Below are positions 35,951 through 44,587 of a DNA stretch of 64,000 nucleotides, in pieces. Origin of the DNA: Chitinophaga arvensicola (GTDB lineage Bacteria > Bacteroidota > Bacteroidia > Chitinophagales > Chitinophagaceae); the NCBI RefSeq assembly GCF_900110835.1, contig NZ_FOJG01000001.1:3999499-4063498 (forward strand). The letters are read 5' to 3'. The notes beneath the pieces were generated by a model that saw only the letters and a list, made by a program, of their open reading frames with translations, was not told where the DNA came from and did no database searches. Both the position numbers and the translations under genes were made by a program. Numbering within the stretch: position 1 is the stretch's first letter; each line of letters begins with the position of its first letter.

Positions 35951-37369
35951 ATGAACAAGCATATATCACTTTTCCTCACCGTAGCTATGTTTGGCAGCAT
36001 AGTTACGGGCTGCAGGGTGGGCAAGGAATACAGCAGACCGGTCACCCCGTTGCCGGAACAATACCGGAGTGCCACCTTACCGGCAGATAGCAACAACATA
36101 GGTCTGTTGCCGGTAAAAACATTTTTCAGTGATCCCGTACTGCAAACACTGATCGATAGTGCGCTGGCACGCAACTTTGATCTGCAGGTAGCACTGAAGA
36201 ATGTAGCCGCTGCCGCACAAACGGCCAGACAGGCCCGTGCCGGCGCTTTACCGGAACTGAACCTCCAGGTGCAGGCCACCCGTAACTGGCCGTCTAAACA
36301 CAGCTTAAACGGCTCTTTATCGGAGCAGTTTATCGGTACCAAATATATGGACGACTATAACGCCAACCTCAGCCTGAGCTGGGACGTTATTGCCTGGGGG
36401 AAGATCAGCCGCCTGAAAGAAGCGGCGCTGGCCAGTTACCTGCAAACCACAGAAGCCTCCAAAGCGGTGCAAACCCGCCTGGTGAGCGATGTGGCGCAGG
36501 GATACTATAACCTGCTTATGCTGGACAAGCAAATGGAGATCGCGGAGAAAAACCTTGCGCTTACAGACAGCACCCTTCACATGATGCAGCTGCAATTTAC
36601 CTCCGGACAGATCACCACGCTTGCTATTGAGCAAACAGAGGCGCAGCGGCAGGTAGCCGCAGCGTTGGTGCCAAAGATAGAACAGGAAATAGCGATACAG
36701 GAAAATGCCCTGCGGATTCTTACCGGCGACCTGCCCGGTAATATTACCCGGAGCAGTCGCCTGAACGATATCCGTTTTGATATGCCACTGGCGGCAGGTG
36801 TTCCGGCCGCTATTTTAACACAGCGCCCCGATGTACATGCGGCAGAACTGGCGGTAAAAGCAGCCAATGCAAAGGCAGGCGCTGCACAGGCGGCCATGTA
36901 CCCGGCATTGAATATTACGGCCAGCGCAGGGGTGAATTCCTTTAAAGCAAGTAATTGGTTAAATATACCAGGCAGCCTTTTTGAAACAGTAGGCGGCAGT
37001 CTCACACAACCCATCTTCCAACGGCGGAAATTAAAAACAGACTGGGAAACGGCGAAAATAGACTGGGAGAAATCAGCATTTGAATTTAAGAAATCGGTAC
37101 TCACTGCCGTGGGAGAAGTGTCTGACGCATTGGTGAAAATAGACAAGCTGCAATCGCAACAGGCTATTACCCAGGTGCGGGTAGAGAAACTGCAAAGCGC
37201 TACCCGGAATGCCGGCTTACTGTTTCAAAGTGGTATGGCTACCTACCTCGAAGTGATCACCGCTCAAAGCAATGTATTGCAGAGTGAACTGGATCTGGCA
37301 GCCCTGCAAAGGGACCAGCTGAGCGCGGTGGTAGATCTCTACAGATCACTGGGAGGAGGCTGGAAGTAA
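35951..37369 (+). CDS. Outer membrane efflux lipoprotein, TolC/OprM type
   Basis: A 472-residue outer-membrane factor with lipobox Cys in IVTGCRVGKEYSRP and the duplicated helical-strand repeat of the family (LIDSALARNFDLQVALKNVAAA and TQRPDVHAAELAVKAANAK). It completes the tripartite efflux system with the two genes upstream; the spacing is 26 bases. Ends in DLYRSLGGGWK, common for OprM-like proteins. Confidence 0.94.
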   Translation: MNKHISLFLTVAMFGSIVTGCRVGKEYSRPVTPLPEQYRSATLPADSNNIGLLPVKTFFSDPVLQTLIDSALARNFDLQVALKNVAAAAQTARQARAGALPELNLQVQATRNWPSKHSLNGSLSEQFIGTKYMDDYNANLSLSWDVIAWGKISRLKEAALASYLQTTEASKAVQTRLVSDVAQGYYNLLMLDKQMEIAEKNLALTDSTLHMMQLQFTSGQITTLAIEQTEAQRQVAAALVPKIEQEIAIQENALRILTGDLPGNITRSSRLNDIRFDMPLAAGVPAAILTQRPDVHAAELAVKAANAKAGAAQAAMYPALNITASAGVNSFKASNWLNIPGSLFETVGGSLTQPIFQRRKLKTDWETAKIDWEKSAFEFKKSVLTAVGEVSDALVKIDKLQSQQAITQVRVEKLQSATRNAGLLFQSGMATYLEVITAQSNVLQSELDLAALQRDQLSAVVDLYRSLGGGWK

Positions 37370-37428
37370 GAAGTACATCCGAATGATTTATATTTAGGCG
37401 CGGCTGTACTATTCATTAAATTTTTAAA

Positions 37429-38535
37429 ATGCCCGATAACAACGTTACACAACAGAAATTATTCAACAGGTATTACCGGCTCTTTATTATTCCGATGATA
37501 TTTCTGTTGTACCTGGTATTGTCTTATCTGGTAAATCCATATAGCAAGTACTGGAGCCTCCTCTTTACGCGGCCCTGGGAAGAATTGCTCACAGAATGGG
37601 CCGTGATGATGCTGATCTGCGGTGTGATCACCGAATTCAGCCTCATCTCCGCCCGCTGGATGGATAAAAGAATTCCCTGGGAGAAGTGGCCCTTAAAACG
37701 CTTCATCGCCCAGCTGTTCTGCCAGATTGTATCGGTATTCATCCTGCTCAGGATACTGACGTTTGTACTTACCATGATTTTCGGCCCCCCGCCTGATGTA
37801 AGCAATAACGGTCCCGAAAAGCTCGACGAATGGCAGTTCGTATTTGTTTGCGTGATGTTGTCTATTCTTATCAGCGCCGTACAAACCGGGAACTACCTTT
37901 TACAACGTTGGAAAACATCCATGATGGAAGCAGCCGAATTAAAACTCAACGCGGCAGAACTGAAACAGATCGCTATGCAGGCGGAGTTACAGTCGCTCAA
38001 ACTACAACTGGACCCACACTTTATGTTCAATAATTTCAGTACCCTTTCGGCACTGATTGAAGAAGATAAAAACATGGCGTTGTCATTCCTCGAAAATTTA
38101 TCGCGGGTGTACCGCTATATGATCATCAACCTGCATAACGACCTGATCACACTCCGGGAAGAACTGAAATTCATACAGGCGTACGCGTTCCTGATAAAGA
38201 TCCGTAACGGAGAAAACGTAGATATACAAACCGATATTCCGGAAGCCTTCCAATCCAGGGGTATTCCGCCGATCACCCTGCAACTGCTGATTGAAAATGC
38301 CATCAAGCATAATGTGGCTTCCACTGCGCAGCCACTGCATATCCGCATTTACATCAACGAAGCAGGTACACTGACTGTCAGCAATAATATACAGCTCATC
38401 CCGACCAATATGCCCTCTACCAAACTCGGCCTGCAAAATATCCGGAACAGGTACCGGTTACTGTCGGATCAGTCCACCACCATTAAAGAAGAAAACGGAC
38501 TGTTTATGGTGACGCTGCCTTTACTTGATTTTTAA
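37429..38535 (+). CDS. LytS-type sensor histidine kinase
   Basis: A 368-residue membrane kinase with four transmembrane segments (about 17-36, 55-75, 92-117 and 137-152), a short coiled stretch, then the His_kinase domain with phospho-acceptor His197 in LDPHFMFNN and an ATPase domain with LIENAIKHNV and GLQNIRNRY. It is 59 bases after the efflux operon and followed by a LytTR regulator 12 bases on. It has no periplasmic sensor domain of note, so it probably senses a membrane-linked cue. Confidence 0.92.
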   Translation: MPDNNVTQQKLFNRYYRLFIIPMIFLLYLVLSYLVNPYSKYWSLLFTRPWEELLTEWAVMMLICGVITEFSLISARWMDKRIPWEKWPLKRFIAQLFCQIVSVFILLRILTFVLTMIFGPPPDVSNNGPEKLDEWQFVFVCVMLSILISAVQTGNYLLQRWKTSMMEAAELKLNAAELKQIAMQAELQSLKLQLDPHFMFNNFSTLSALIEEDKNMALSFLENLSRVYRYMIINLHNDLITLREELKFIQAYAFLIKIRNGENVDIQTDIPEAFQSRGIPPITLQLLIENAIKHNVASTAQPLHIRIYINEAGTLTVSNNIQLIPTNMPSTKLGLQNIRNRYRLLSDQSTTIKEENGLFMVTLPLLDF

Positions 38536-38547
38536 AATATAACTGTC

Positions 38548-39306
38548 ATGCGCGTTGTGATTATTGAAGATGAAAAACCAAATGCGACCCGGTTAAAAAA
38601 CATCCTGCTGGACATTGCGCCCGATACGGTGATAGAAGCGATGCTGGATACCGTATCCGCCAGCGTAGCCTGGTTTAAACAACATCCCCATCCCGATGTA
38701 GCCCTGATGGATATCCGTCTGGCAGATGGCTTGTCGTTCGATATTTTCCAGCAGGTAGAATTATCCTGCCCCGTTATCTTTACCACCGCCTATGATGAAT
38801 ACGCCATCCGGGCATTCAAGGTAAATAGCCTGGATTATCTCCTGAAACCCATTGAAAAAGAGGATCTCCGGCAAGCCCTGGAACATATTCATAAACAAGC
38901 ACAGCCTGCAGGTTCTACAGAGATGATCGCAGAACTGCTGGCCTTTATCAGGCAAAAGGAAACCACTTACCGCACGCGGTTTATGTTGCCCTTCCGCGAT
39001 GGCTATAAAACTGTACTTGTTGATGATGTGGACTTTATATTTTACGCCTTTAATGTTACCCATCTTGTATTAAACGATAAAACCACGGTAGCGCTCACAC
39101 AAACGATGGACGAACTGGAAGAACAACTCAATCCTGGCCAGTTTTTCCGTGCCAACCGTCAGCATATTGTCAATATCAGCAGCATTGATAATATCCAGCA
39201 TTCCTTTAGTGGTAAGTTAAAAATCAGGCTGAAACGCGATCCCGGAAGAGAAGTACTGGTAAGCAAGGAAAAGGTACCGCTGTTCAAGCAGTGGCTGGAT
39301 AAGTAA
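38548..39306 (+). CDS. LytTR family response regulator
   Basis: A 252-residue regulator: receiver domain (about 1-120) with Glu7/Asp8, phospho-acceptor Asp55 in ALMDIRLADG, and the switch region FTTAYDEYAIRAFKVNSLDYLLKP, then a LytTR DNA-binding domain (about 145-250) with FFRANRQHIVNISSID. It is the partner of the kinase just upstream. Its position after the RND operon suggests control of that operon, which is inference. Confidence 0.93.
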   Translation: MRVVIIEDEKPNATRLKNILLDIAPDTVIEAMLDTVSASVAWFKQHPHPDVALMDIRLADGLSFDIFQQVELSCPVIFTTAYDEYAIRAFKVNSLDYLLKPIEKEDLRQALEHIHKQAQPAGSTEMIAELLAFIRQKETTYRTRFMLPFRDGYKTVLVDDVDFIFYAFNVTHLVLNDKTTVALTQTMDELEEQLNPGQFFRANRQHIVNISSIDNIQHSFSGKLKIRLKRDPGREVLVSKEKVPLFKQWLDK

Positions 39307-39457
39307 CCAGGTAGCCGGTATTAATAACTATCATCAGGGTAGAAACGCAAAATCAGGTTCCTCAAAAACCCAAACAAATATTTCTTCGTAAATACGATAC
39401 ACCGAACCTGGTGCAACCCGCGTATTAAACCATATCTGATTTTAGTTTTTTAATACA

Positions 39458-39940
39458 ATGTATAATCCTTGCCAACTGCTAACCAAAGAGTTAGTACTAG
39501 AACTGGTCGACTCCGGTAACAGGTATTTTGTACAGCAGTGTTACCCGAGGGGTGATCAATATCAGCCTGAAAAAAAAGGCGTTATTTTAACTCATTACGT
39601 TTACTATGAGAGTGCTATGCATCATTTTGATGCACTTAAAAACGATCTCATACGAATTGTATATGATGCCTACGATCTGGTACAACGCTCGCTGCTGATG
39701 GCGGCCGCTGCACAGCCGGAAGGACTGGCCGTTTACTCCAGCGTGTTTATGTTCAGATCATGGGAACCTCCCAAAGATCTGTCCTATAAAATGAAGCGCT
39801 ATCTGAATAAAAAAACAAAATTTCGCTTCACTTCCGGCCTGGATGTAACACCGTATATGCATTTGGGTGAGATGTACATCCGGTTCACCAAGGGATTGGA
39901 AACCACAAAAATACAGTTGGCCGAGTTAGAGCGCATCTGA
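39458..39940 (+). CDS. Conserved-looking hypothetical protein
   Basis: A 160-residue soluble protein with no signal peptide. It has the look of an alpha/beta fold (GVILTHYVYYESAMHHFDALKNDLIRIVYDAYDLVQRS) and a C-terminal LGEMYIRFTKGLETT. I do not recognise a family. It sits alone between the LytTR regulator and the LigD-like gene, with AT-rich leader sequence on its 5' side. Confidence 0.7.
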   Translation: MYNPCQLLTKELVLELVDSGNRYFVQQCYPRGDQYQPEKKGVILTHYVYYESAMHHFDALKNDLIRIVYDAYDLVQRSLLMAAAAQPEGLAVYSSVFMFRSWEPPKDLSYKMKRYLNKKTKFRFTSGLDVTPYMHLGEMYIRFTKGLETTKIQLAELERI

Positions 39941-40078
39941 CCCACAGCGGTTTGCAGCACTGCTATTACCGGCATTTTGTGGAACAAAGCTTGATGTGGA
40001 TTGTTGAGACTGCAGGATGAATTATCGTCCGCTTTTTTAATAGCAGCCTGATCACTTTCCACATCAAATTATCCGCAC

Positions 40079-42139
40079 ATGGCTACATCATCCGCAAAGG
40101 CCGTTTCCGGCGCTATCTCCGGTAAAGCTGGTTCCATTGCCCCCGCCGGTAAAAAACTCGGTGCGCTGGTCCGGAAAGGCACTAAAAAGCCGTTTTTTAC
40201 TAAGATCCAGCCAATGCTGGCTACGCTGGTCGACAAACCTTTTGACGACAACGGATGGATGTATGAAGTGAAATGGGACGGGTATCGCGCGGTGGCGTTT
40301 ATGAATAAAGGGAAGATCGAACTGAAATCAAGAAATGATAAATCTTTCCAGGAGAAATTTTATCCTTTATTGCCTGCACTAAAAGCGTGGGGCATTAACG
40401 CCATTGTAGATGGGGAAGTAGTGGTAGTCGGAGAAAACGGTCAGGCCAACTTCGGCGCCTTGCAGAACTGGCGCAGTGAGGCCGATGGGATCTTACAATA
40501 CTATATATTTGATATTATCTGGTATAACGGATATGATCTGCAGCAACTGCCATTAACCGACAGACGCGCCATCCTCGGAGAACTACTGCCACCTGCATCA
40601 GCGATTAAATTAAGCCGCGACTTTGTTACCTCCGGCATCGAATTTCTGAAAGCCGCTAATAAAATGGGCCTGGAAGGGATCATGGCCAAGAGAAAAGACA
40701 GTCTTTACCATGCCGGCGACCGTACCCGCGACTGGCTGAAGATCAAAGCCAGTAAGCGTCAGGAAGTTGTCATCGGTGGCTATACGAAAAATGAAGATAG
40801 CCGTAAACCTTTCAGCGCATTGTTAGTAGGGGTATTCGAAAAAGGGAAATTTATCTACACCGGGAAAATAGGTACCGGTTTTAATATAAATCAGCAGAAA
40901 GAAATGCTGACGCAGTTCAAACCACTGATCATCCCCAAACCCGCATTTACCCACGAGCCGGATATCAACAAACCAAGCCGCTTTCGTCCCCATCCTCCCA
41001 AAGCCAGCGCCACCTGGCTCAAACCCAAACTGATCTGCGAAGTGAGTTTTGCCGAAATGACCGGTGATGGCGTTATGCGGCATCCCTCGTTTGAAGGCAT
41101 GCGGGAAGATAAAAAGGCCGGAGATGTAGTACTGGAGAAAGCCGCCAGAACAGAAGCAGTTGTAGCAGCATCAAAATTTGTAGATCCGGTAGCATCCGGC
41201 CCCAGAAAAACGTTACTCAACCCTTCGGATGAAACGCAGGTGCGTACCGTAGGAGGGCATACGCTGAAATTTACAAATCTGAGTAAAGTGTTTTGGCCAA
41301 AACAGAAGATTACAAAGCGGGATCTGATCAATTATTATTACCAGGCGGCGCCGTTTATATTGCCTTATCTGAAAAACCGGCCCCAATCCCAGAACCGCTT
41401 CCCCAACGGGATTGACGGGAAAAGTTTTTACCAGAAAGATGTCACCGGAAAAGCCCCCGGCTGGATAGATACGTATGGCTATCATAGCGATGCCGATGGG
41501 GAAGATAAACAATACCTGCTTGGTAATAACGAAGCCACGCTGTTGTTCCTGGCCAACCAGGCCTGTATTGAAATGAACCCCTGGAGCAGCACCACGAAGA
41601 AACCCGATCATCCTACCTGGTGTATGATAGATTTAGACCCGGATCCCAAAAATACTTTTGCGCAGGTGATCGAAGCTGCGCAGGTAGTGCATGCCGTACT
41701 GGAGTCGCTGGGGGTGCCCTCATATCCCAAAACAAGCGGCTCTACCGGGCTACATATCTACATTCCGCTGGGAGCAAAATACACTTATGAACAGAGTAAA
41801 GAATTTGCCCGGATCGTGGTTACATTGGTACACCGGCAGCTACCGAAATTTACCACTACTGAAAGAGCCGTGAAAAACCGGGGCGGTAAAATGTACCTGG
41901 ATTTTTTGCAGAACAGACCGCATGCTACTATTGCCGCTCCCTATGCTGTGCGCCCTAAACCCGGCGCCACCGTATCTATGCCGCTGCACTGGGAAGAAGT
42001 AAAGAAAGGGTTGAAAATGACAGATTTTACGATCCTCAATGCCATAGCACGTATGAGAAACGAAGGCGATATCTTTAAACCGGTGCTGGGAAAGGGTATC
42101 GACCTGAAAAAAGTGCTAAAGGCAGCAGGTGCATTATGA
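40079..42139 (+). CDS. ligD: LigD-type ATP-dependent DNA ligase with polymerase domain
   Basis: A 686-residue protein of non-homologous end-joining. After a basic, low-complexity N-terminus (1-40), the ligase domain carries the adenylation Lys65 in EVKWDGYR and a later WLKIKASKRQEVVIGGYT segment, followed by its OB-fold part. The second half (about 400-686) is the LigD primase-polymerase domain with metal-binding Asp518 and Asp520 in MIDLDPD and the SGSTGLHIYIP motif. The 3'-phosphoesterase domain found in many LigD proteins is absent, and no Ku gene is present in the window. Confidence 0.93.
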   Translation: MATSSAKAVSGAISGKAGSIAPAGKKLGALVRKGTKKPFFTKIQPMLATLVDKPFDDNGWMYEVKWDGYRAVAFMNKGKIELKSRNDKSFQEKFYPLLPALKAWGINAIVDGEVVVVGENGQANFGALQNWRSEADGILQYYIFDIIWYNGYDLQQLPLTDRRAILGELLPPASAIKLSRDFVTSGIEFLKAANKMGLEGIMAKRKDSLYHAGDRTRDWLKIKASKRQEVVIGGYTKNEDSRKPFSALLVGVFEKGKFIYTGKIGTGFNINQQKEMLTQFKPLIIPKPAFTHEPDINKPSRFRPHPPKASATWLKPKLICEVSFAEMTGDGVMRHPSFEGMREDKKAGDVVLEKAARTEAVVAASKFVDPVASGPRKTLLNPSDETQVRTVGGHTLKFTNLSKVFWPKQKITKRDLINYYYQAAPFILPYLKNRPQSQNRFPNGIDGKSFYQKDVTGKAPGWIDTYGYHSDADGEDKQYLLGNNEATLLFLANQACIEMNPWSSTTKKPDHPTWCMIDLDPDPKNTFAQVIEAAQVVHAVLESLGVPSYPKTSGSTGLHIYIPLGAKYTYEQSKEFARIVVTLVHRQLPKFTTTERAVKNRGGKMYLDFLQNRPHATIAAPYAVRPKPGATVSMPLHWEEVKKGLKMTDFTILNAIARMRNEGDIFKPVLGKGIDLKKVLKAAGAL

Positions 42140-42184
42140 AGATTTACTTTTTGCAAACTTCACTAGCTGCTCCGCCATTGCGGA

Positions 42185-42224
42185 TTTCTGAAGCCCTGTA
42201 GCGGGTGCTACAGGGCTTCAGAAA
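42185..42224. terminator. Perfect bidirectional terminator hairpin
   Basis: TTTCTGAAGCCCTGTAGC (42185-42202) and its exact complement (42207-42224) form an 18-bp stem with loop GGGT. T-rich flanks follow on the plus strand (TTTTAC). It lies between the convergent LigD gene and the 102-residue gene, two bases from the latter's stop, and probably serves both. Confidence 0.85.
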
Positions 42225-42226
42225 TT

Positions 42227-42535
42227 TTACCAGCCGTACAGGATGTGGATGCTGCCGTGATTCATGAATTCAATTTTTTTCATGAATCTTTTTTTCATCC
42301 ACTGTTTACGGTTTTTTGAAACCATTTTCCAGTTGGGATGATCCTTAAACCTGGCTTTATATGGCTTGTTGCTGCCATCATCCCTGTATTTCATAAAGAC
42401 TAGCGGATGATCGCCGCACGAGCGCCAGAATGTTCCGTGCCAGTGGCACCGGGAACAGATGGCATACATTTCCTTTCTAACCAGGTTATACGTCCTGCGG
42501 TGGGTGGTCTCTTTCAGAGATTTAGTTTTTTTCAC
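42227..42535 (-). CDS. Small basic protein with Cys/His cluster, unknown
   Basis: A 102-residue, strongly basic protein. A possible zinc site is made by Cys27, Cys30, His31, His33, Cys40 and His43 (CSRCHWHGTFWRSCGDH). The rest is rich in Lys, Arg and Trp. The first in-frame initiator is a GTG at 42535; the only upstream codons before a stop contain no ATG, and an internal ATG at residue 23 is the alternative. A nucleic-acid-binding role is possible but not shown. Confidence 0.6.
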   Translation of the reverse strand: MKKTKSLKETTHRRTYNLVRKEMYAICSRCHWHGTFWRSCGDHPLVFMKYRDDGSNKPYKARFKDHPNWKMVSKNRKQWMKKRFMKKIEFMNHGSIHILYGW

Positions 42536-42655
42536 TTGTAAACACGATTGGTGCTACAAGGCGTCGAATTTCTTTTTCATGAAACGTGTTTATAGATAGA
42601 TGGTTTGTAAGTACTACAAAAGTATTCTTTTTTTTGATGATATGATGAAGGGTGA

Positions 42656-43447
42656 TTAACCAGTTGCCAGGATCTTTGCGGCCCCTGCATATTTCACCGG
42701 GTGAATAATTTTGTTGGAGTAGGGCTTACCCATTTCAATACCGATACCCACAAGAATGGTTTTAGTGTCATCGAGTTGGTGCAGGTCTCTTAGTTGCAGT
42801 GTGAGATCCTGTGCGTCCAGTGGCTGTGTCACCGATTGCCATTGTGTAGTCGCTGTTACGGGCGGCCCGTTTTTTTCGATGCTGCTGTAATCCTCTTTTT
42901 TACAGGTAATATCTCCCACTAATCCTATGATAGCGATGATACGGAAAAAAGAATATTGCCAGGGCAGCATTAAATTCAATCCTGGCAGCAGCTGGGGTAC
43001 CGTAATAGTGGCACTTCCGGTTTCCCTTTCCACGGTGCAACGGACCGGGTGCCGAAGCATGCTGTCGAAAGGGTTTTGCTGATTTAGCTGGAAGCCTTCC
43101 AGCAAATGCCCGTAGTGCGATAGCTGAATGCTTCTTTTGCCCCTGTCACTTACCTTATCGAGTAGCTGGATGTTTTTGGCCAGCTTGGTCAGGGTGGAAG
43201 TGAAATTGTAATCGGCCAGATGTTTCAGCGGAAACAACTGGCGCCTGATAGCCTTGGCAGCGTAGGCGCAGCCGGCGAATTCTGTGTTATTTTCCCGGGT
43301 CCGTTGAAAGCCGGGGGATTCTTTGATCTGCTCTTTTGACGCACCTCCTTTGGTACGGATAATGATTTTATCGGAGCCTTTTACTTTGTAGGCGCATAAG
43401 TTGCCTAGCTTACCTGTAAAGGTAATACCACCAGAAAGAATAGCCAT
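42656..43447 (-). CDS. Hypothetical protein with a highly patterned N-terminus
   Basis: A 263-residue soluble protein. The N-terminus (GKLGNLCAYKVKGSDKIIIRTKGG, then QIKESPGFQRTRENNTEFAGC) resembles a recurrent type of conserved Bacteroidota hypothetical protein I have seen, without known function. The remainder has a beta-rich centre (SATITVPQLLPGLNLMLPWQYSFF). No signal peptide. It is separated from its neighbours by 120-200 base gaps on both sides and appears monocistronic. Confidence 0.7.
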   Translation of the reverse strand: MAILSGGITFTGKLGNLCAYKVKGSDKIIIRTKGGASKEQIKESPGFQRTRENNTEFAGCAYAAKAIRRQLFPLKHLADYNFTSTLTKLAKNIQLLDKVSDRGKRSIQLSHYGHLLEGFQLNQQNPFDSMLRHPVRCTVERETGSATITVPQLLPGLNLMLPWQYSFFRIIAIIGLVGDITCKKEDYSSIEKNGPPVTATTQWQSVTQPLDAQDLTLQLRDLHQLDDTKTILVGIGIEMGKPYSNKIIHPVKYAGAAKILATG

Positions 43448-43649
43448 AATGTGCTGGTTAAAATTTGGGTTAAACCGGGTTACAAAATAGAGTTAACAAC
43501 TACATAACAGCTATTTTATAGGGATGGGTTATATGGACCTGAAATATATTTTGCATAGGGCTTAACTGGGGCTAAGCGATCAGGTATTTATATGTAGGGC
43601 TTTATCCATGATAGGGGTGTGAAGTAAATAATTGCCTTATTTTTGAAAG

Positions 43650-44510
43650 ATGAGCACTAAAGATATACCTGTTCATAAACTGGAGGTAAGCTCGGCTATA
43701 GGAGTAGAGCTTCAGTATTTTGACCGTGACAGTTCCTCTGATGATAAGATGGACGCTATGGGCGCCCACAGGGACGACCATTATTTGTTTTTCCTTGTTG
43801 AACATGGACAGGCTTCTATCCAGGTGGAATTTAAGGAAAGGCAATGTAGAAAAGGATCATTATACTATGTTTCACCTTCACAGGTACATCACCGGATCAG
43901 TAACAAAAAAGCACGGGGATGGATCCTGGCAGTGGATCCTTCGCTCATTCCCCTTTCTTACAGGGATATTTTTGACAAGCTTTCTTTTCACCAGGACCCT
44001 TATTTATTGACGCCTGTTCAACTGGCGCAATGGAGCAGTATTTTGCAGGTACTGAACGTAAAATACCAGGATGATCCCGACGATCCTTTTTATATACCGG
44101 TAGTACATGCGCTTGTGCAGTCTTTTCTGGCTATGACCACCCAATGTTTTAACACAGGGCTGGGGATAAGTCTTAAATTGTCGCGGCCGGTGGAAATTTC
44201 CCAACAGTTTAAACGGCTGGTTATTGAAAATATCCGTACCGTAAAAAGTCCTTCTGTATATGCCGACAGGTTAAACGTTTCCGAGTCTTATCTGAATGAA
44301 GTAGTGAAGAAGGTAACCGGATTTCCGGTGAGTTTCTGGATACAGCAGGAGATCGTATTGGAAGCCAAACGCCTGCTTTATCATGGCCAGATGGATATCA
44401 AGGAAATAGCCGCATTGCTGGGCTATGAAGACGCCTCTTATTTTTCCAGGTTATTTAAGAAGGTAACCGGCATGCCGGCCATTGCGTTTCGCGACAAATA
44501 CCGCAAATAG
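43650..44510 (+). CDS. AraC family transcriptional regulator
   Basis: A 286-residue AraC regulator: cupin sensor half (HRDDHYLFFLVEHGQASIQVEF near 41-62, YYVSPSQVHHR) and C-terminal double helix-turn-helix (VYADRLNVSESYLNEVVKK, then IKEIAALLGYEDASYFSRLFKKVTGMPAIAFR). It lies 77 bases upstream of a TonB-dependent barrel gene on the same strand and may control it. A TATTTTTG element at 43638-43645 would put the transcript start near the ATG. Confidence 0.92.
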   Translation: MSTKDIPVHKLEVSSAIGVELQYFDRDSSSDDKMDAMGAHRDDHYLFFLVEHGQASIQVEFKERQCRKGSLYYVSPSQVHHRISNKKARGWILAVDPSLIPLSYRDIFDKLSFHQDPYLLTPVQLAQWSSILQVLNVKYQDDPDDPFYIPVVHALVQSFLAMTTQCFNTGLGISLKLSRPVEISQQFKRLVIENIRTVKSPSVYADRLNVSESYLNEVVKKVTGFPVSFWIQQEIVLEAKRLLYHGQMDIKEIAALLGYEDASYFSRLFKKVTGMPAIAFRDKYRK

Positions 44511-44587
44511 TGCTAGCATTACCAGACTATTGCCATTTACCCCGGCCTTGAATGAGTGTTCCTTTGCAGGTACAAAAAAGATTGTAT

